A program made the position numbers and the translations under genes. Positions 12,933-24,342 of a stretch of DNA of 64,000 bases are shown here, piece by piece. The notes under the pieces are model-generated. The model was not told where the DNA came from, ran no database searches, and saw nothing but the letters and a program-made list of their open reading frames with translations. Origin of the DNA: Colocasia esculenta (taxonomy: Eukaryota > Streptophyta > Magnoliopsida > Alismatales > Araceae); contig CM024760.1 in assembly GCA_014218235.1 (NCBI GenBank), positions 72,852,961 to 72,916,960 of the forward strand, read 5' to 3'. Each line of letters starts with the position of its first letter. Position 1 is the stretch's first letter.

Positions 12933-13032
12933 NNNNNNNNNNNNNNNNNNNNNNNNNNNNNNNNNNNNNNNNNNNNNNNNNNNNNNNNNNNNNNNNNNNN
13001 NNNNNNNNNNNNNNNNNNNNNNNNNNNNNNNN
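12933..13032. other. Assembly gap (100 N)
   Basis: Exactly 100 N. Round-number gaps of this size usually stand for an unknown length, so distances across it should not be trusted. Confidence 0.98.
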
Positions 13033-16000
13033 AAAATTCGTAACTCTATTATTTCCTAATTAAAAGGGAATTCCCAAAGGATAAAATCTAATAAATAATG
13101 GGCTTTGATAATTGAACCATATAAAATTTTATTGGGCCATAATAGGGATTTTTAAAAGAAGAATAATAAGAAAATACCCTAAATTCGTAACTAATTATTA
13201 CCTAAATGGAAAAGGGATATTTAATGCATTAAATAGGAAGTTTGAGTCAGAATTGGATTCCTAAACCTACCCTAATAGGTTGGCCACGAATTTGGCTCCC
13301 ATCCTAACCCAAATAGGAAGTGGAAATCTTGGGAGAAGGTTAGGAAAGGAGGAAATTCAGAATTTAATAGAAGTTAGAGGACTATTAGGAATTAGAAATT
13401 TAACATGCATAAATACATCTCTTAAACCCTCTTGGCCGACCCTAGCTCGTGCAAAGGGGTTCGTGGACGTGGAGAAGAGGCCAAGGAAGAGGAGAAATCG
13501 AGGAGAGGAAGATCCATCAAGCTTCTTCCTTCGTTCTTGGAGTTCTAAGCCCTAGGAGATAAATCGAGTCAAAGGTAGGCATTCTCACAAGCTAAAATCC
13601 TAATATTTCGTCTGTAGATTGTTCCATGCATCAGGAACAAAACCCTCAAGTTTCATAATTTTCCATCAAGCATATCTTTAGTTCTTGATTTTTCATGTTC
13701 TGCAACTTACATGACCCCGAACCCTCTTCTTAACTCTTGATCTCCTTGAATACTCAACCCCATGCTACGAAATTTTTACTGTAGATACTTCATGTTGTTA
13801 GGGATCTTTTGCCCCTAAAAGCCCTAAATTTCATCAAGCATGTTGATCGAATTTAATCGATCTTTCTCTCTGTGTCATGTTCTAAATAACTCGATCTTCT
13901 CATGTTCAAACCCTATATGAACCATGCTCTCTCTCTAATTACGATTTACTGGAAGTACCCTTACATGTCTAGTTTAATTTGCAACTAGTTTCATGATTTT
14001 TCGTTGACTATACAATTAGTTATGATTTCCTGAACTACCCTATGTCAAAAAGGCAAGTTTCTGGACCGCAATCCAAGACAGATCAGAACTTTGTCAGGCT
14101 CAGGCGCAGACCCTGTGAACGCGACGGCCCGATAGGTCGCGTTCACAAGGCCGTCGTGACAGAGTGCTCTGTCGCGATCTGATCGCGACAGTCCGCATTG
14201 TCGCGATCTGCTGACTAGGCCGTCGCGACCCTCATACCACCCCGTCGCGTTCTGCCTGCCCGTACCGACAAGCCTGTCGCGACCCTTTGCAGGCCCTGTC
14301 GCTACCTACCCTACCCATGTCGCAATCGTTACTGGCCTATGTCGCCTTCATAGAATTTTGCATGAAAACCCATAAAATTTGTTACTTCCACTTTCTAAAA
14401 TATTCTTACGCCTTTTTAACAGTCATACACGCAGTAAAAACACCTGTTTTTAATGGAGCTATATTGAATGCTTTAAAATACATGTTCACGACTTCTTTTC
14501 TATCTACAATTTCATGACACATGCACACACTTGGAACCATCCAAATATGGCTTAATTGGCATGAACATGTGACATGATATATCTGGTAATTTATGCAATT
14601 AAATTGCCTTACTTGTAATGAACTTGTCCTCGATTTTCGTGTTGTTTTGAAACACCGATCTCGACGCTCCACTGTTCTAAAATTCCTCTAGAACGTCGAG
14701 CACTTGTTTCTATAATTGTCCTCTTTCTTGACTTGGACGAACTCTCTGTCGGATACTCCTTCCGCCGGACTAGTGAATCCTTGTTCAAGGCCTCCATAAG
14801 TCTCCTCTGTCCATGGATTCCCACATGGACGACGAGCCGGTTGTACCCTAACACTTGTTACACCCTTTAGGGATCGATATGATCCAAAACGGCTATTAGA
14901 AGTTCGCTCTTACCTTGAATCACGACGGACCTCTGGACTTGTGCATAACATGGCCAACGGGAAGATCGTGAACTCCACCTAACTGCCAATACGACGTGCG
15001 CGTGTTGTGCAACGGTTACTATCGCTTGTTTACTCGTTGTTTTACGTGATGTCCCCTAGCTCTCATCTATACTCTACTCGCTCATCTATTCACGTTCACT
15101 CTACTATTTCGTCTATTCATCTAGTGATCTCATCTATTTCTTGGTACTCTCTATTTGGCCATTAAATGATTGTCTAAAGATAAACAATATAACCAATGCC
15201 AGCGCAATAGGGCCCGATCAGGTCCTGGGAGGAGCGCCCAAAAGTGCCATTTGCCCACGGGAGTTAAATGATCAGGATGTCGGCATTACATCCAAGTGCC
15301 ATACTATCAAGATTAATCTAAGACAATCAACACAAAGTGCTATATTCTCTCGTTGTCTTTTGACAAACAAGTGTTATACTCTCTCTCGGCTATCTTCAGA
15401 TAACCAAAGTGCAATTACTATCTCGATTGACGAAAGTTAATCAAAAGTGCCAGATTATTTTGATTGATAAGAAAATCAATCAAAGTGCAATTTACTCTCT
15501 ATATGGCCAACTACTTTTTCTCTCCTTGCTATACATGTGTCGTGCTATTTCTTGATGTTGAAGTTATTTGCTATCGTGTCGTTGTTGTTTTCTATCGTGA
15601 CTTGATCTTATTCATTGTGGTATACTTGATTCATCTGCTATTTGAACCATGTTACTTGTGCTCTAACTTTCTCGACTTTACATAACTCTCTCTATCTTTA
15701 GTTGCTCTGCCATTTAATGCATTAATTATTTAAAGCCTGCTTGAGCCTGAGATTTAAGTCCTACTGGGCGTTATCGCTCACCCTGCGTTATTTGTCGTTG
15801 TGTCTCAGGTAAGCTAGATGACGTTATACACACCAATGGGACAAGACCAGAATGATGAGCGACCCGAAGTCAACTCATGAAGTTACCCTAGTACAATGAA
15901 GTCTGGTAGTTATTGCTTTGGATTTCTTTTCAATATAGTGATGTCAATGAGCCTTGTGTTTGGCTCCGAATTAGTGGTTGTAATAGTCTTAGTGGAATTC

Positions 16001-16126
16001 AATGAAATAAAGAGTTTATCTCAATTATTGTTCATTAGATGCTCTAATCGTACATTTTTCTCTACTATATACTTGGTTCGCGTCTCCATCCGATTTATTC
16101 CACTGCTAGATTGGAGGGGCGTGACA
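13033..16126 (+). repeat. Partial gypsy (Tekay-type) LTR (b)
   Basis: This is the distal part of a + strand LTR of the same family as solo LTR C1. Both contain gaacgcgacggcccgatagg (14116 here, 5170 in C1) and a similar ggattcccacatgg...cgacgag block (14813-14842 and 8892-8914). It closes ccactgctagattggaggggcgtgaca at 16126. A dense TCGCG array lies at 14110-14345. The block ggtcctgggaggagcgccc (15222-15240) is shared with element D. A pyrimidine tract ending in CAG (15806-15808) is followed by an open frame of 14 codons. The flank after 16126 (aatgc) does not match the flank before 12378 (gattg), so (a) and (b) do not form one simple solo LTR. Confidence 0.7.
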
Positions 16127-18772
16127 AATGCGGTCATCCCATGACTCCAAAACCACACATTACACTTCACACATTAACCATTGAGCACTTACGTTACTAC
16201 ATAGGCATATTTATCACAACACATAAGGATACCAACACCAGAACATAACTCGCCTGTCATTGGTCACCCTGTGACCTCCATGGCTACACATACTGCATAA
16301 TACATTAATCATTATAATAACCTTTAAAGAACCACCACAAACCCGGGCTAGGTCTACACAAGACCTTCACTGCCCGACCATCACAAAAAGACCACAGAAC
16401 CTGAAACGCGTCCAGCACAGACGCCGCCACTTGAATCGCGTCATTTGGTTTAGACGCCATTCCAACCTTATCGCGAGAGGGCCAAGCACCGCGACAATTT
16501 CGGGTCGGCCCTTCTAGGCGCTATCACAAAGGTTGTCGCGACAGGCCTTAGCGACGCGACCAGGTCATGTCGGCCCGACACGACACCATAAAACTCCAAT
16601 CCATCAATCCTCTGGTCAACTCATAGTCGCGTCCAACCTTGACGCCGCGTTTCATGCTAACGTGACAGACCACAAGGTCGCGACACGACGACCGACCTAA
16701 CAGACACATCGGAAAGTAGAACGCGTCGTCGCGATGCGGCGCATTCATCGAATCACGGTGGGGACACCCGACATGACTCCAGTTCGTCTGTGACTTCATT
16801 TCACAGACCGAACCCCACACCTCCACACAGGAGAAACCACACATAGGCTGACCAAGCTTCAATTCAAAGCAGTAAACACAATTCCAAACATTAGCACACC
16901 ACCCACACATGCTCCAACCCTTAATCCCAAATCCAAACATGTTTTAAAACAATAACATAAGGTAGGAAGTCTCCCTACCAACTGAAAGAAGCGGAAGAAC
17001 ACCAAAACCTCCTCGCCGACAACACACCCACAATCTGAGTGTCGTCCTCGCATGGTTCCCACGCCGTACGAGCCACCGAAAGCCAAAATCGCGTGAAAAC
17101 CTCGCCAGAGAAGCCACAACATCGTCCCCTACGCCGGACAGAGCATCCCTTGCTCTGTCTGGCCGAAACTAAGCTTTTAACACTATGATCAAAATCGCGT
17201 CCAAGGCCGAAGCAGCGTTTAAACCCTTTAAACGTGTCCCCCTTGTCCGACACCAAACAGAAACCCGTGCCACGTGCCGCAGAGGCGGTTCACCGAATCG
17301 CATCCGGCAAGGCCGACACATTCAGATCGCTTCGCCTGCCTCTGCCGCGATTCCAAACAGTGAACCAGCAGTGCAAATGAGCTGGCATAACCGGCCCACA
17401 CTGCTCACCCTGTGTACACAAACCACGAAAACAGCCCATTGACCATCTCTTGGTCAAGAGCACTACACATAGACCCGATAAACTTGGATTCGAACGACCG
17501 TATCATTACAGATACCACTTTCCTTAACCCATTACATGCATTTAAATCATTAAACATGGTCCGATTTAATCAAAAATGAGAAGAATTCCCCACCACACGA
17601 AGAACATGAGAAGGCGTAAAACGGCGCTGCCCTGGTGTTTCCCATGCTCCGCACAACCTCCTCGCATCGGGAACCTGCCAAACCACACGCCGAAACCTCC
17701 GAATCGTTGAAAAAATCTCCACACGATCCTCCCCCACAGCCGAGTAGTGTTTTCTGCACTGCTTGGCCTAGGGTCGGCCAGCTCCAACACACAATCAAAA
17801 TTGCAAGGGTCGCGATGTCGCAATTTAATCGCGACAGGTATATTCGTTGCAATAAAGGCGACGTCCCTGCATGCTCCACGTGGCGCGCATGCAGACACGC
17901 ACCCAAGGAAGCGGCATTCAAAATGCGATGACTTGGGTGGTCGCGATTCTCAAAATCGTGACGCCTGTGTTGTTCGCGTTTATGAAAGTCGTTCTCGAGG
18001 TTGGTTTGGCCTGGTTTCCAAGTCCCCAACCCACACAACCTGTACAAACCATACAAACACTCAATGTTGGGCCACACTCTGGCCACTAAATCCCCTAAGG
18101 TACGATCTGAAAAAAGTCACGACATTACATTTGATGTCCAATGAATGTCTACTGGGTGAGAATTTACCCTTTTGTGGTTCATTAGTGAGAATTTTCGATT
18201 TCGGGTTATTTTTCTAACATTAATATATTATGTCCCAAAAGTCATCTCTTTGCCCAATTTTCTTGATTGATGGTGACAGAATGATGGTGAGAGTCCATCA
18301 TAATTTTTACAACATTTTTGGAATTATTTCTATATGTGTGATAATAGGTTTTCAACTTATTTCTTAATTATGATAATGAATCACAACAATTCTTAAACTT
18401 GGCCCAAACGATTTTTCTTGGCCCAATTTCTTAGTGGATCATTAGAGGATATATTTGAATTCTAACTATGACTTTTATTTAATTTTCTAACTCATTAAGT
18501 GCGTGCGATAATGATTATTCGACTTATTTTCTAATTACAATAATAAGTCACAAAACACCTTAAACTCGACCAATTAGATTTTTCTTTGCATGAATTTTGT
18601 CATGGATCATTCGGAGTATTATTTAGAGTTTAACTATGATTTTTACGAAATTTTCCAATGTGTTTACGTACATATGATATTGGTACGTATATTTTTACTA
18701 TTTTGATAATATTAAATTATTATTTTTAATTTATTTATAATTTTTTAACTAATAAAATTTTGGAATGCTACA
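16127..18772 (-). repeat. Partial gypsy-type LTR (G) inserted in RT of element F
   Basis: On the - strand this starts tgtagcattccaaaatttta at 18772 and runs to 16127, where it abuts LTR (b) with no recognisable LTR 3' end. The start interrupts the RT reading of element F immediately after IKNKY. The adjacent 5 bp are atact (18773-18777), but the second target copy is not found, so the 3' part of this LTR appears to be lost or displaced. Two clusters of TCGCGAC-like motifs lie at 16400-16740 and 17810-17960. There is no coding potential apart from chance ORFs in GC-richer stretches. Confidence 0.6.
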
Positions 18773-19070
18773 ATACTTGTTCTTGATTGTGAGTTGATTC
18801 AATTGTTTATAATCAATAAATAGTCTCATTGGCTCGTCCTCTGCTTGAAAAATAACATAGGTACTCTCCATAGGGAGTGATCTGATAAACCCTTTCTCCA
18901 ACAGTTCCATCAGTTGTTCCTTTAGCTCTTTTAATTCTATCGGTGACATTCTTTAGGGGGTTCTAGAGACAAGGGTAGCTCTTTGAATTAATCAGATAGA
19001 GAAATTGACCTCTCTCTCTAGAGGAATACCGTGAAGCTCCTCTGAAAACACATCCAGAAAGTCTCTAATC
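18773..19070 (-). pseudogene. Gypsy element F: start of reverse transcriptase
   Basis: On the - strand the reading MSPIELKELKEQLMELLEKG, then an altered FIRSL segment, then RLFIDYKQLNQLTIKNKY, corresponds to the N-terminal palm/finger part of a Ty3/gypsy chromovirus RT. The same block is present in element D at 57031-57200. The expected SPWGAPVLFVKKKDG-type segment is mutated here (ESTYVIFQAEDEP). Coding stops abruptly at 18773, where LTR G is inserted, and the catalytic F/Y-x-D-D part is not found in the window. Upstream, a degenerate linker continues to the protease part. Confidence 0.8.
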
Positions 19071-19880
19071 ACAACAATGTCTTCTATTTTTACTTCCTTC
19101 TTCTCCATAGTTACAGAAGCAACAAATGCTACCATCCCCTCCTTATCATTCTATGGGCTTGGAGGGCAGAGATAAGAGATGGATGCTTACGGCCCTTGGT
19201 ACTTGAGTACACTAATTTAGGATGCTCATTAAAAGTTACCCTACTCTTCCTGCAGTCAATGCTAGCACCATGTTGGGTCAGCCAATTAGCCCCTAAGATC
19301 ACATCATAATGCTCCATGAGCATGTACTGTAGATCAGCTGGTAGGTTTCTCCCTCTGATGTCCACATTAGTAGAGGGAAAGTAGCAATTAAGCTTGGTTC
19401 ATTCCCCAAGAGGTGTGGTGATTGAGAATTCAAAAGCTAAAGGTATAGGTTTTATAAGAAGGGTTTCAACAAATTCTTAGGGTATAAATGAGTGTGTTGC
19501 TCTAGTATCAAATAAAACAAAGGCAGGTCTGGAGTGTACGATAAGAGTACCTTTCACTACTTTTTGGTCCATAACTACTTGGAGACAACCTGATTTCCTT
19601 TGTCCATTTTGGCACTTGTCTTGTAGTGTTTGTTCCTTCATCATAAGTAAATCTAAAATCTTGTGGTATTGACTCCCACATCGTAGACATCTGCCCTAAG
19701 CTCTCTAGCATTGGTCAGATCGATGTCCACCCTTATTGCAGTGCTTGCACCCTTCAGATGGGACCACATCCGACTGTATGCCAAACTCCCTTGGTTCTTA
19801 TCTTGTTGAACAGTAGGACCACCACTGGACCTCTTCCTTCTAATGGTCGGTTGGTACCTCTCAGTAGCAAAGGCCTACTC
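19071..19880 (-). pseudogene. Gypsy element F: gag zinc knuckle and aspartic protease
   Basis: From 19751 downward the - strand shows a zinc-knuckle remnant (CKHCNKGGHRSDQC, CX2CX4HX4C) followed by CLRCGSQYHKILD-like sequence, then the protease with FVLFDTRATHSFIP near 19490-19530. The family active site is D-T/S-G; here the glycine is replaced by arginine, which would inactivate it. The later HYDVILGANWLTQHGASIDC block (19255-19315) is the typical distal part of Tekay proteases. The ORF at 19129-19365 continues toward RT. Stops interrupt the region in several places. It is bounded on the right by solo LTR E, which separates it from the rest of gag. Confidence 0.8.
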
Positions 19881-22508
19881 TGTAACACCTCACTTAGACC
19901 CGGTCCACTTACACCAACTCTCATCAAGTCTAAGTGATGTGCTACATGAGGAATACACCCCAACAATCATCAAATGTAGGTTGAGTCATTCACAAATATG
20001 TGCCAATGCAACAAAAAATAAAAACAATCACATCAATTTTAATATCAATGTCCATAATCCATAGAAAAGTCCACAATGCTAATAGTTTAATACAAAGTTC
20101 ATAACATAATAACTCCTCACATACAAAGGTCACACTACACTCAAATCTAATCGTCACGTTCCGAATCTGATCCTACTACTACAGCCTTTGGATCTACCGC
20201 CTCGCCTGAAATGTTAAGCAAGTATGAGTCTATAACGAAGAATCAGCAAGCAACCCAAAATGGATTATCAACCTAACATATATCATATTTTCAAACCATA
20301 TTAATGCATATTGATTTCAGCAATCATACTATTTTCATTGTAACATATGCTAAACATATCTTTAATCAAAATTTACATACAAATGATATTTGCTTAAAGA
20401 CATGAAATAAAGGCCTTACACTAACTTCTTAAGTTTTTACTTTTGCAAGTGGTTTCAGATCTGATCATGGTGACAAAATTTCAAATATCAACATGGTGTA
20501 TATAGTATACATGGTTTCAAGAGTTCACATAAGTTAGCAGAAAGAAAATAAGACAAGTATGATATTCTAATAATGCCAAGGCTGAAAATAAACATATCAA
20601 ATGACATATACGTATGTACAAATTGCCAAGACACATCCTAAATCACCCATTAAAAGTCACATAGACATATGAACATATACTCATCACCTAGGCAGATAGT
20701 GATAGAGTCTAGGTTACTGCGCAGAACCGGGGGAAATTCTCCCACCATTACCAGTGGCACTTGTCCACCTCTAGGACTTCTTTCCATGCCTTCGGGAACA
20801 TATATAACATATTGAACACTTCCATAGAGGCATTACTATGGTCCTGTTTCAGATCACTTCTAAGGTGGCAGTGTCTTATTGGCCGATATACGAATTTACA
20901 AATTTCAAATGCAACATAGCATGTTGCCTAAAATCATATACACATATTCAGATCATAATAGAGACATAATTCAAATTGATCACATGTTGTAGTTTCTAGG
21001 AATTTCCTCAATATCTATTTAATATAACACATTTCACATGATAATAACAGACTTAAAAAAGATATAGATGCCATAAATTCATAAACATTTGGAAGAACGT
21101 GCCCTTATGATCATGGATTAAAAGTGTACTTTTTTCATGATTTTCTGACAAACATACTAATTTTTGTATTTATTTACTGATATAAATGGAGAATATTCAC
21201 CATACTGAAACCAACTGTCAAACAGACTCAACATTTTTACTTAGAGAATAATGTACCATATAATGTACAAGCCAAAATCTTAAAATTTTCGGACTTCATA
21301 AGCTATTTATAAAATTAAAACAACGCTATTGATTTTAGTATTTTAGCCATGGAATTATAAAAAATAGTCAATATCTGGTTATAGATCCATTATAGTGTGA
21401 ACATAAACCTGACATGTATTTCTAAACATAAACCCAGATTTTAATCACAACATGCTTCGCAAACAAAATTTCTTCTTAAATCTATACATATTCACATATT
21501 TCAGAAATTACCCTAATATCATGGTGATTACAAAAAATAACCCAAATTGTAGCATATTAAGGAATTAACATACTTAACGCTACACATTTTTAGAAGTAAA
21601 AATAGAGAAAAATGGTAAATAGAAGAACTTGATGGTAATAGGGTTGCTATTAAGTTTAGTTTGACAGCAAAGGGGTTTGACGTAAGTTCATTCTTGGCGG
21701 CAATTAAGGTTGCCGTTAACCTGACAGAAAATGGAACTTCACTGGAAACCATACAATCCCCAAATCCGACCATTGTTTTATTTTCTAAAATCATGAAAAA
21801 AATATAAAAGGTAGAAACTAGGGTTGGGAACCACATCCCTAAGTTACTTGCCTCTAAAACACCAAGAGAACTACGGATTTAGCCGATGAAGCCCACCTTG
21901 GCCAACTAAGATGGTCCCCTCTCTGAGGTTAAATCCTCAACCAATTGTTCTCCTATGCCAACAACATGATGGAGACACCTTTAACCTTCAATGGCACGGC
22001 CTCCTAACACGTAGATGCTTGAACTTGGTCTCCATGAAGATCAAACGTCAGATCTCCCTTCTTCTTCCACTTGAGACTTGGAGAAGACTTCCAAAACGGG
22101 GATATGGAGACAAGACACCCTTTTTAAAAGGATTTCCATCCCTAACTCGGTCCAGAGAGGGTAGGAGTCGTGTCTTTGGACGTTACTAGATATTTTGCCC
22201 TCTACCATATCCCAACCGGAGCTGGGTTGCAAGAATTATGCTGTATGCACCACAGGAAATTGACGGCAAGGGTGATTGTCATCTACCCATGGTTGACGTC
22301 AATCGATGCTGCCGTCAACCTACTATTGGCGGAAATCGATGTTGCCATCAATAACATAGGTCGACACAACCATCGATCTGCCGAGATCAGGCCAACAATT
22401 ACCAAGAAATTTTAACTACTCATACACATTCACATAAATTTATAAATGCACAGCAAAATAGATAACAATTATAATTAAAATCTATGAATAAGATTTCAGG
22501 GCATCACA
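19881..22508 (-). mobile_element. Solo LTR E, gypsy-type, inserted in gag of element F
   Basis: On the - strand it begins tgtgatgccctgaaatctta at 22508 and ends agtgaggtgttaca at 19881. The target-site duplication tactc is perfect (19876-19880 and 22509-22513). Gag coding of element F stops at KGKSIKRE on one side and resumes with the knuckle region on the other. Length is 2.63 kb, with no internal domain. On its sense strand the acceptor-like tttCAG (acceptor at 20206-20208) is followed by a frame ending VGSDSERDD and a stop (20147-20149). Motifs of the gttgacggcaa/gttgacgtcaa type cluster at 21640-21730 and 22260-22390. Confidence 0.88.
20147..20208 (-). other. Acceptor-like site plus acidic mini-exon in LTR E
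   Basis: On the - strand a CAG (20206-20208), preceded by ttaacattt, is followed by GC and then the codons EAVDPKAVVVGSDSERDD and a TAG stop. The reading phase after the acceptor (two bases completing a split codon) is the same as in elements D and F. It may be a terminal exon of an LTR-internal transcript; this is an inference. Confidence 0.4.
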
Positions 22509-23060
22509 TACTCCCTCTTGATGGACTTCCCTTTAATCCTTTATGCAGTCTTCATAGCATCCTCAAGGAGTTGGGCTTTCTTCACCATGTCAGCATAGGT
22601 CTGAATGTTCATCGTCGTCGGTTGTGTGATAAAATGGGGCCTCAAGCCATTTAAGAACCTCTTAGCCTTCATTCTCCCAATCCCTACCGGATGGGTAGCA
22701 TATCAGGCCAAGTGTGAGAATTGTGCCTCATACTCAACCACAATTAATGCTCATTGCTTCAAAGCAACAAATTCAGTTGTCTTCCTCTCTTTCACCCTCT
22801 CAAAGAAATACTTGTTATTGAAATGCTCAACAAGTTATGCCCATGTGGCCGATTGATCTTGTAAAGTGGCTTCCACTGATTCCACCACGCCCAGGCATCC
22901 TTCTCCAACTAAAAGGTCGCCAACACACCTTGTCCTAGTAATTACACTGCATAACTCTAAATACTGCTCAATCTCTTTGATCTAGTGCTCAGTTGTGTCT
23001 GGATCAGTGCTACCCTCAAACCTTGGCAGGTTCATGCTATGAAATTCCTATGAAGCTCAC
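22509..23060 (-). pseudogene. Gypsy element F: gag (capsid region)
   Basis: On the - strand the sequence reads NLPRFEGSTDPDTTEH near 23010-23050, a WAWW-like remnant and SVEATLQDQSATWA near 22850-22900, and then LVEHFNNKYFFERVKERK. It continues to KRFLNGLRPHFITQPTTMN, IQTYADMVKKAQLLEDAMKT and IKGKSIKRE at 22514. These match, segment by segment, the Retrotrans_gag-type capsid of element D (55585-56090). Stops and shifts occur, for example near 22710, 22760 and 22900. The gene is cut by solo LTR E immediately after KRE. Upstream (23061-23338) lies the short leader to the primer-binding site. Confidence 0.85.
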
Positions 23061-23338
23061 CAACTTAATGATTTCCACCACTCTGGGTATCTTTCAAGAT
23101 TGCATGAGTCAAATCCGAAGAGTTTGTTGCATGTTCCTCATTTGTGCCCGCTCAACAGCCATTTGAAGTATTAAGTACCTTCCAAAGGATGTCAATTGTT
23201 AGTGATCTAATAATGACTCGAGTCACTCTAACCTGTGGCTTTACCCGAACTCACATCCGATGTGATCTTGTTAACTCATGAGGCCTAAGTGTGATCTTAC
23301 TAAGTCATTCCTGATTTCTGGGACCAAAATGAAATCAA

Positions 23339-23351
23339 GGCTCTGATACCA
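23339..23351 (-). promoter_or_regulatory. Primer-binding site of element F
   Basis: The - strand reads tggtatcagagcc, complementary to the 3' end of initiator methionine tRNA, 4 nt downstream of the LTR end (gtgtgaca). It fixes both the orientation and the 5' LTR boundary of element F. Confidence 0.85.
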
Positions 23352-23355
23352 CCTC

Positions 23356-24342
23356 TGTCACACCCTCGATTTATTAAAACAGTGGGATGAATTCAAGGAC
23401 GCGACAATCATTCGAGCATTCAGAAGCCATGGGCAAGGACCAAGTGAATAGAGTCCCCAATTCAATTAATCCAAACTCTTCCTTAATTCTTCATGAAACT
23501 AAAGTTTTAACCTCTAATACAAAAATAGATAAAACACTCCACAATTCCTAGGCCGTGCAAGTCGACAGACCCATTGGTTGACGACAGGTAAGGCCTTGTC
23601 ATTGCAGCCTAAAATCTTAAGCCCAAAGGAAGTTAGAACACAATAAGAACAAAATCTGACTCCATTCCAGTATCATTACATTCCAATGTTAACCCAACCA
23701 ACAGCTAGTAGTTCACAAGTCCAACATAGGGCGCATTTAACTACACAATGGCCTCAAAAGAGAAGGAATTTCTACACATTCAAAAGGGGCCTAATCCAAG
23801 TCTTCAGAAGGACTGGGGCACTCATTCACTTTTGCCCGCTCCCATCCATTCCAAGGGCTCATCTTCACTATCTGAAAAATGTCAAATAAATTTATTGAGC
23901 TTACATCTAGTAGGATTTATAACTCAAATGCAGGCAAAAGATTAAGTGATTAGCCTCTTGGCAACAGGGTTTGAAAAGGTAGAAGGACGACGTGTATAAC
24001 AGTAAGCATGTTTGGTAGCAGAACAAGATTGGCAACCCAATGGGTTCCTAATAAATTCAATTTGCTAATAAATGAAAAGCAGTAAACAACGATTTTAGAA
24101 GTAACATATCAAATGAATGGAATCTGAATTGGTCATATTCAGAAATAACAAACAGGTCATGTCATATTACACATCAAGTATATCATATCAAATGAATGCG
24201 CTTTTAAATCTTACAAATCATATCAGTGTCATGCCACCACTAAAATCTATACTCCTATAGTTATCAAGTACATGGCGTGCTCCTTCCAAGACTAGATAGA
24301 ATCCTTTTATTTGCGTAGGCATGGGTCAGTGGACCAAGTCTC
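23356..24342 (-). repeat. 3' part of the 5' LTR of element F, cut by the SIRE element
   Basis: On the - strand this LTR ends aatcgagggtgtgaca at 23356, directly before the PBS. It carries the conserved gttataaatcctactag block (23900-23925) and an acceptor plus acidic mini-exon (23822-23874). At 24342 it is interrupted by the SIRE-type element, whose target-site duplication is gtctc. The expected 5' half of this LTR was not convincingly recognised to the right of 37784. Confidence 0.75.
23822..23874 (-). other. Acceptor-like site plus acidic mini-exon in LTR F
   Basis: On the - strand atttttCAG (acceptor at 23872-23874) is followed by AT and then the codons SEDEPLEWMGAGKSE and TGA (23822-23824). 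Element D has SDEEPEESDGAGQE and TGA in the same phase and place. The likeness is at protein level despite nucleotide divergence, so this is the strongest pair supporting a conserved coding mini-exon. Confidence 0.5.

Noticed and set aside
16548..18217. A cluster of long ORFs on both strands
   Set aside because: They lie in the GC-richer, TCGCGAC-containing part of LTR G, where stop codons are rare on both strands. None shows a known domain.
22500..22525. Apparent polypurine tract (- strand aagagggagta) next to LTR E
   Set aside because: It is gag coding sequence (KSIKRE) of element F, interrupted by the solo LTR; the perfect tactc duplication shows that E is a solo insertion.
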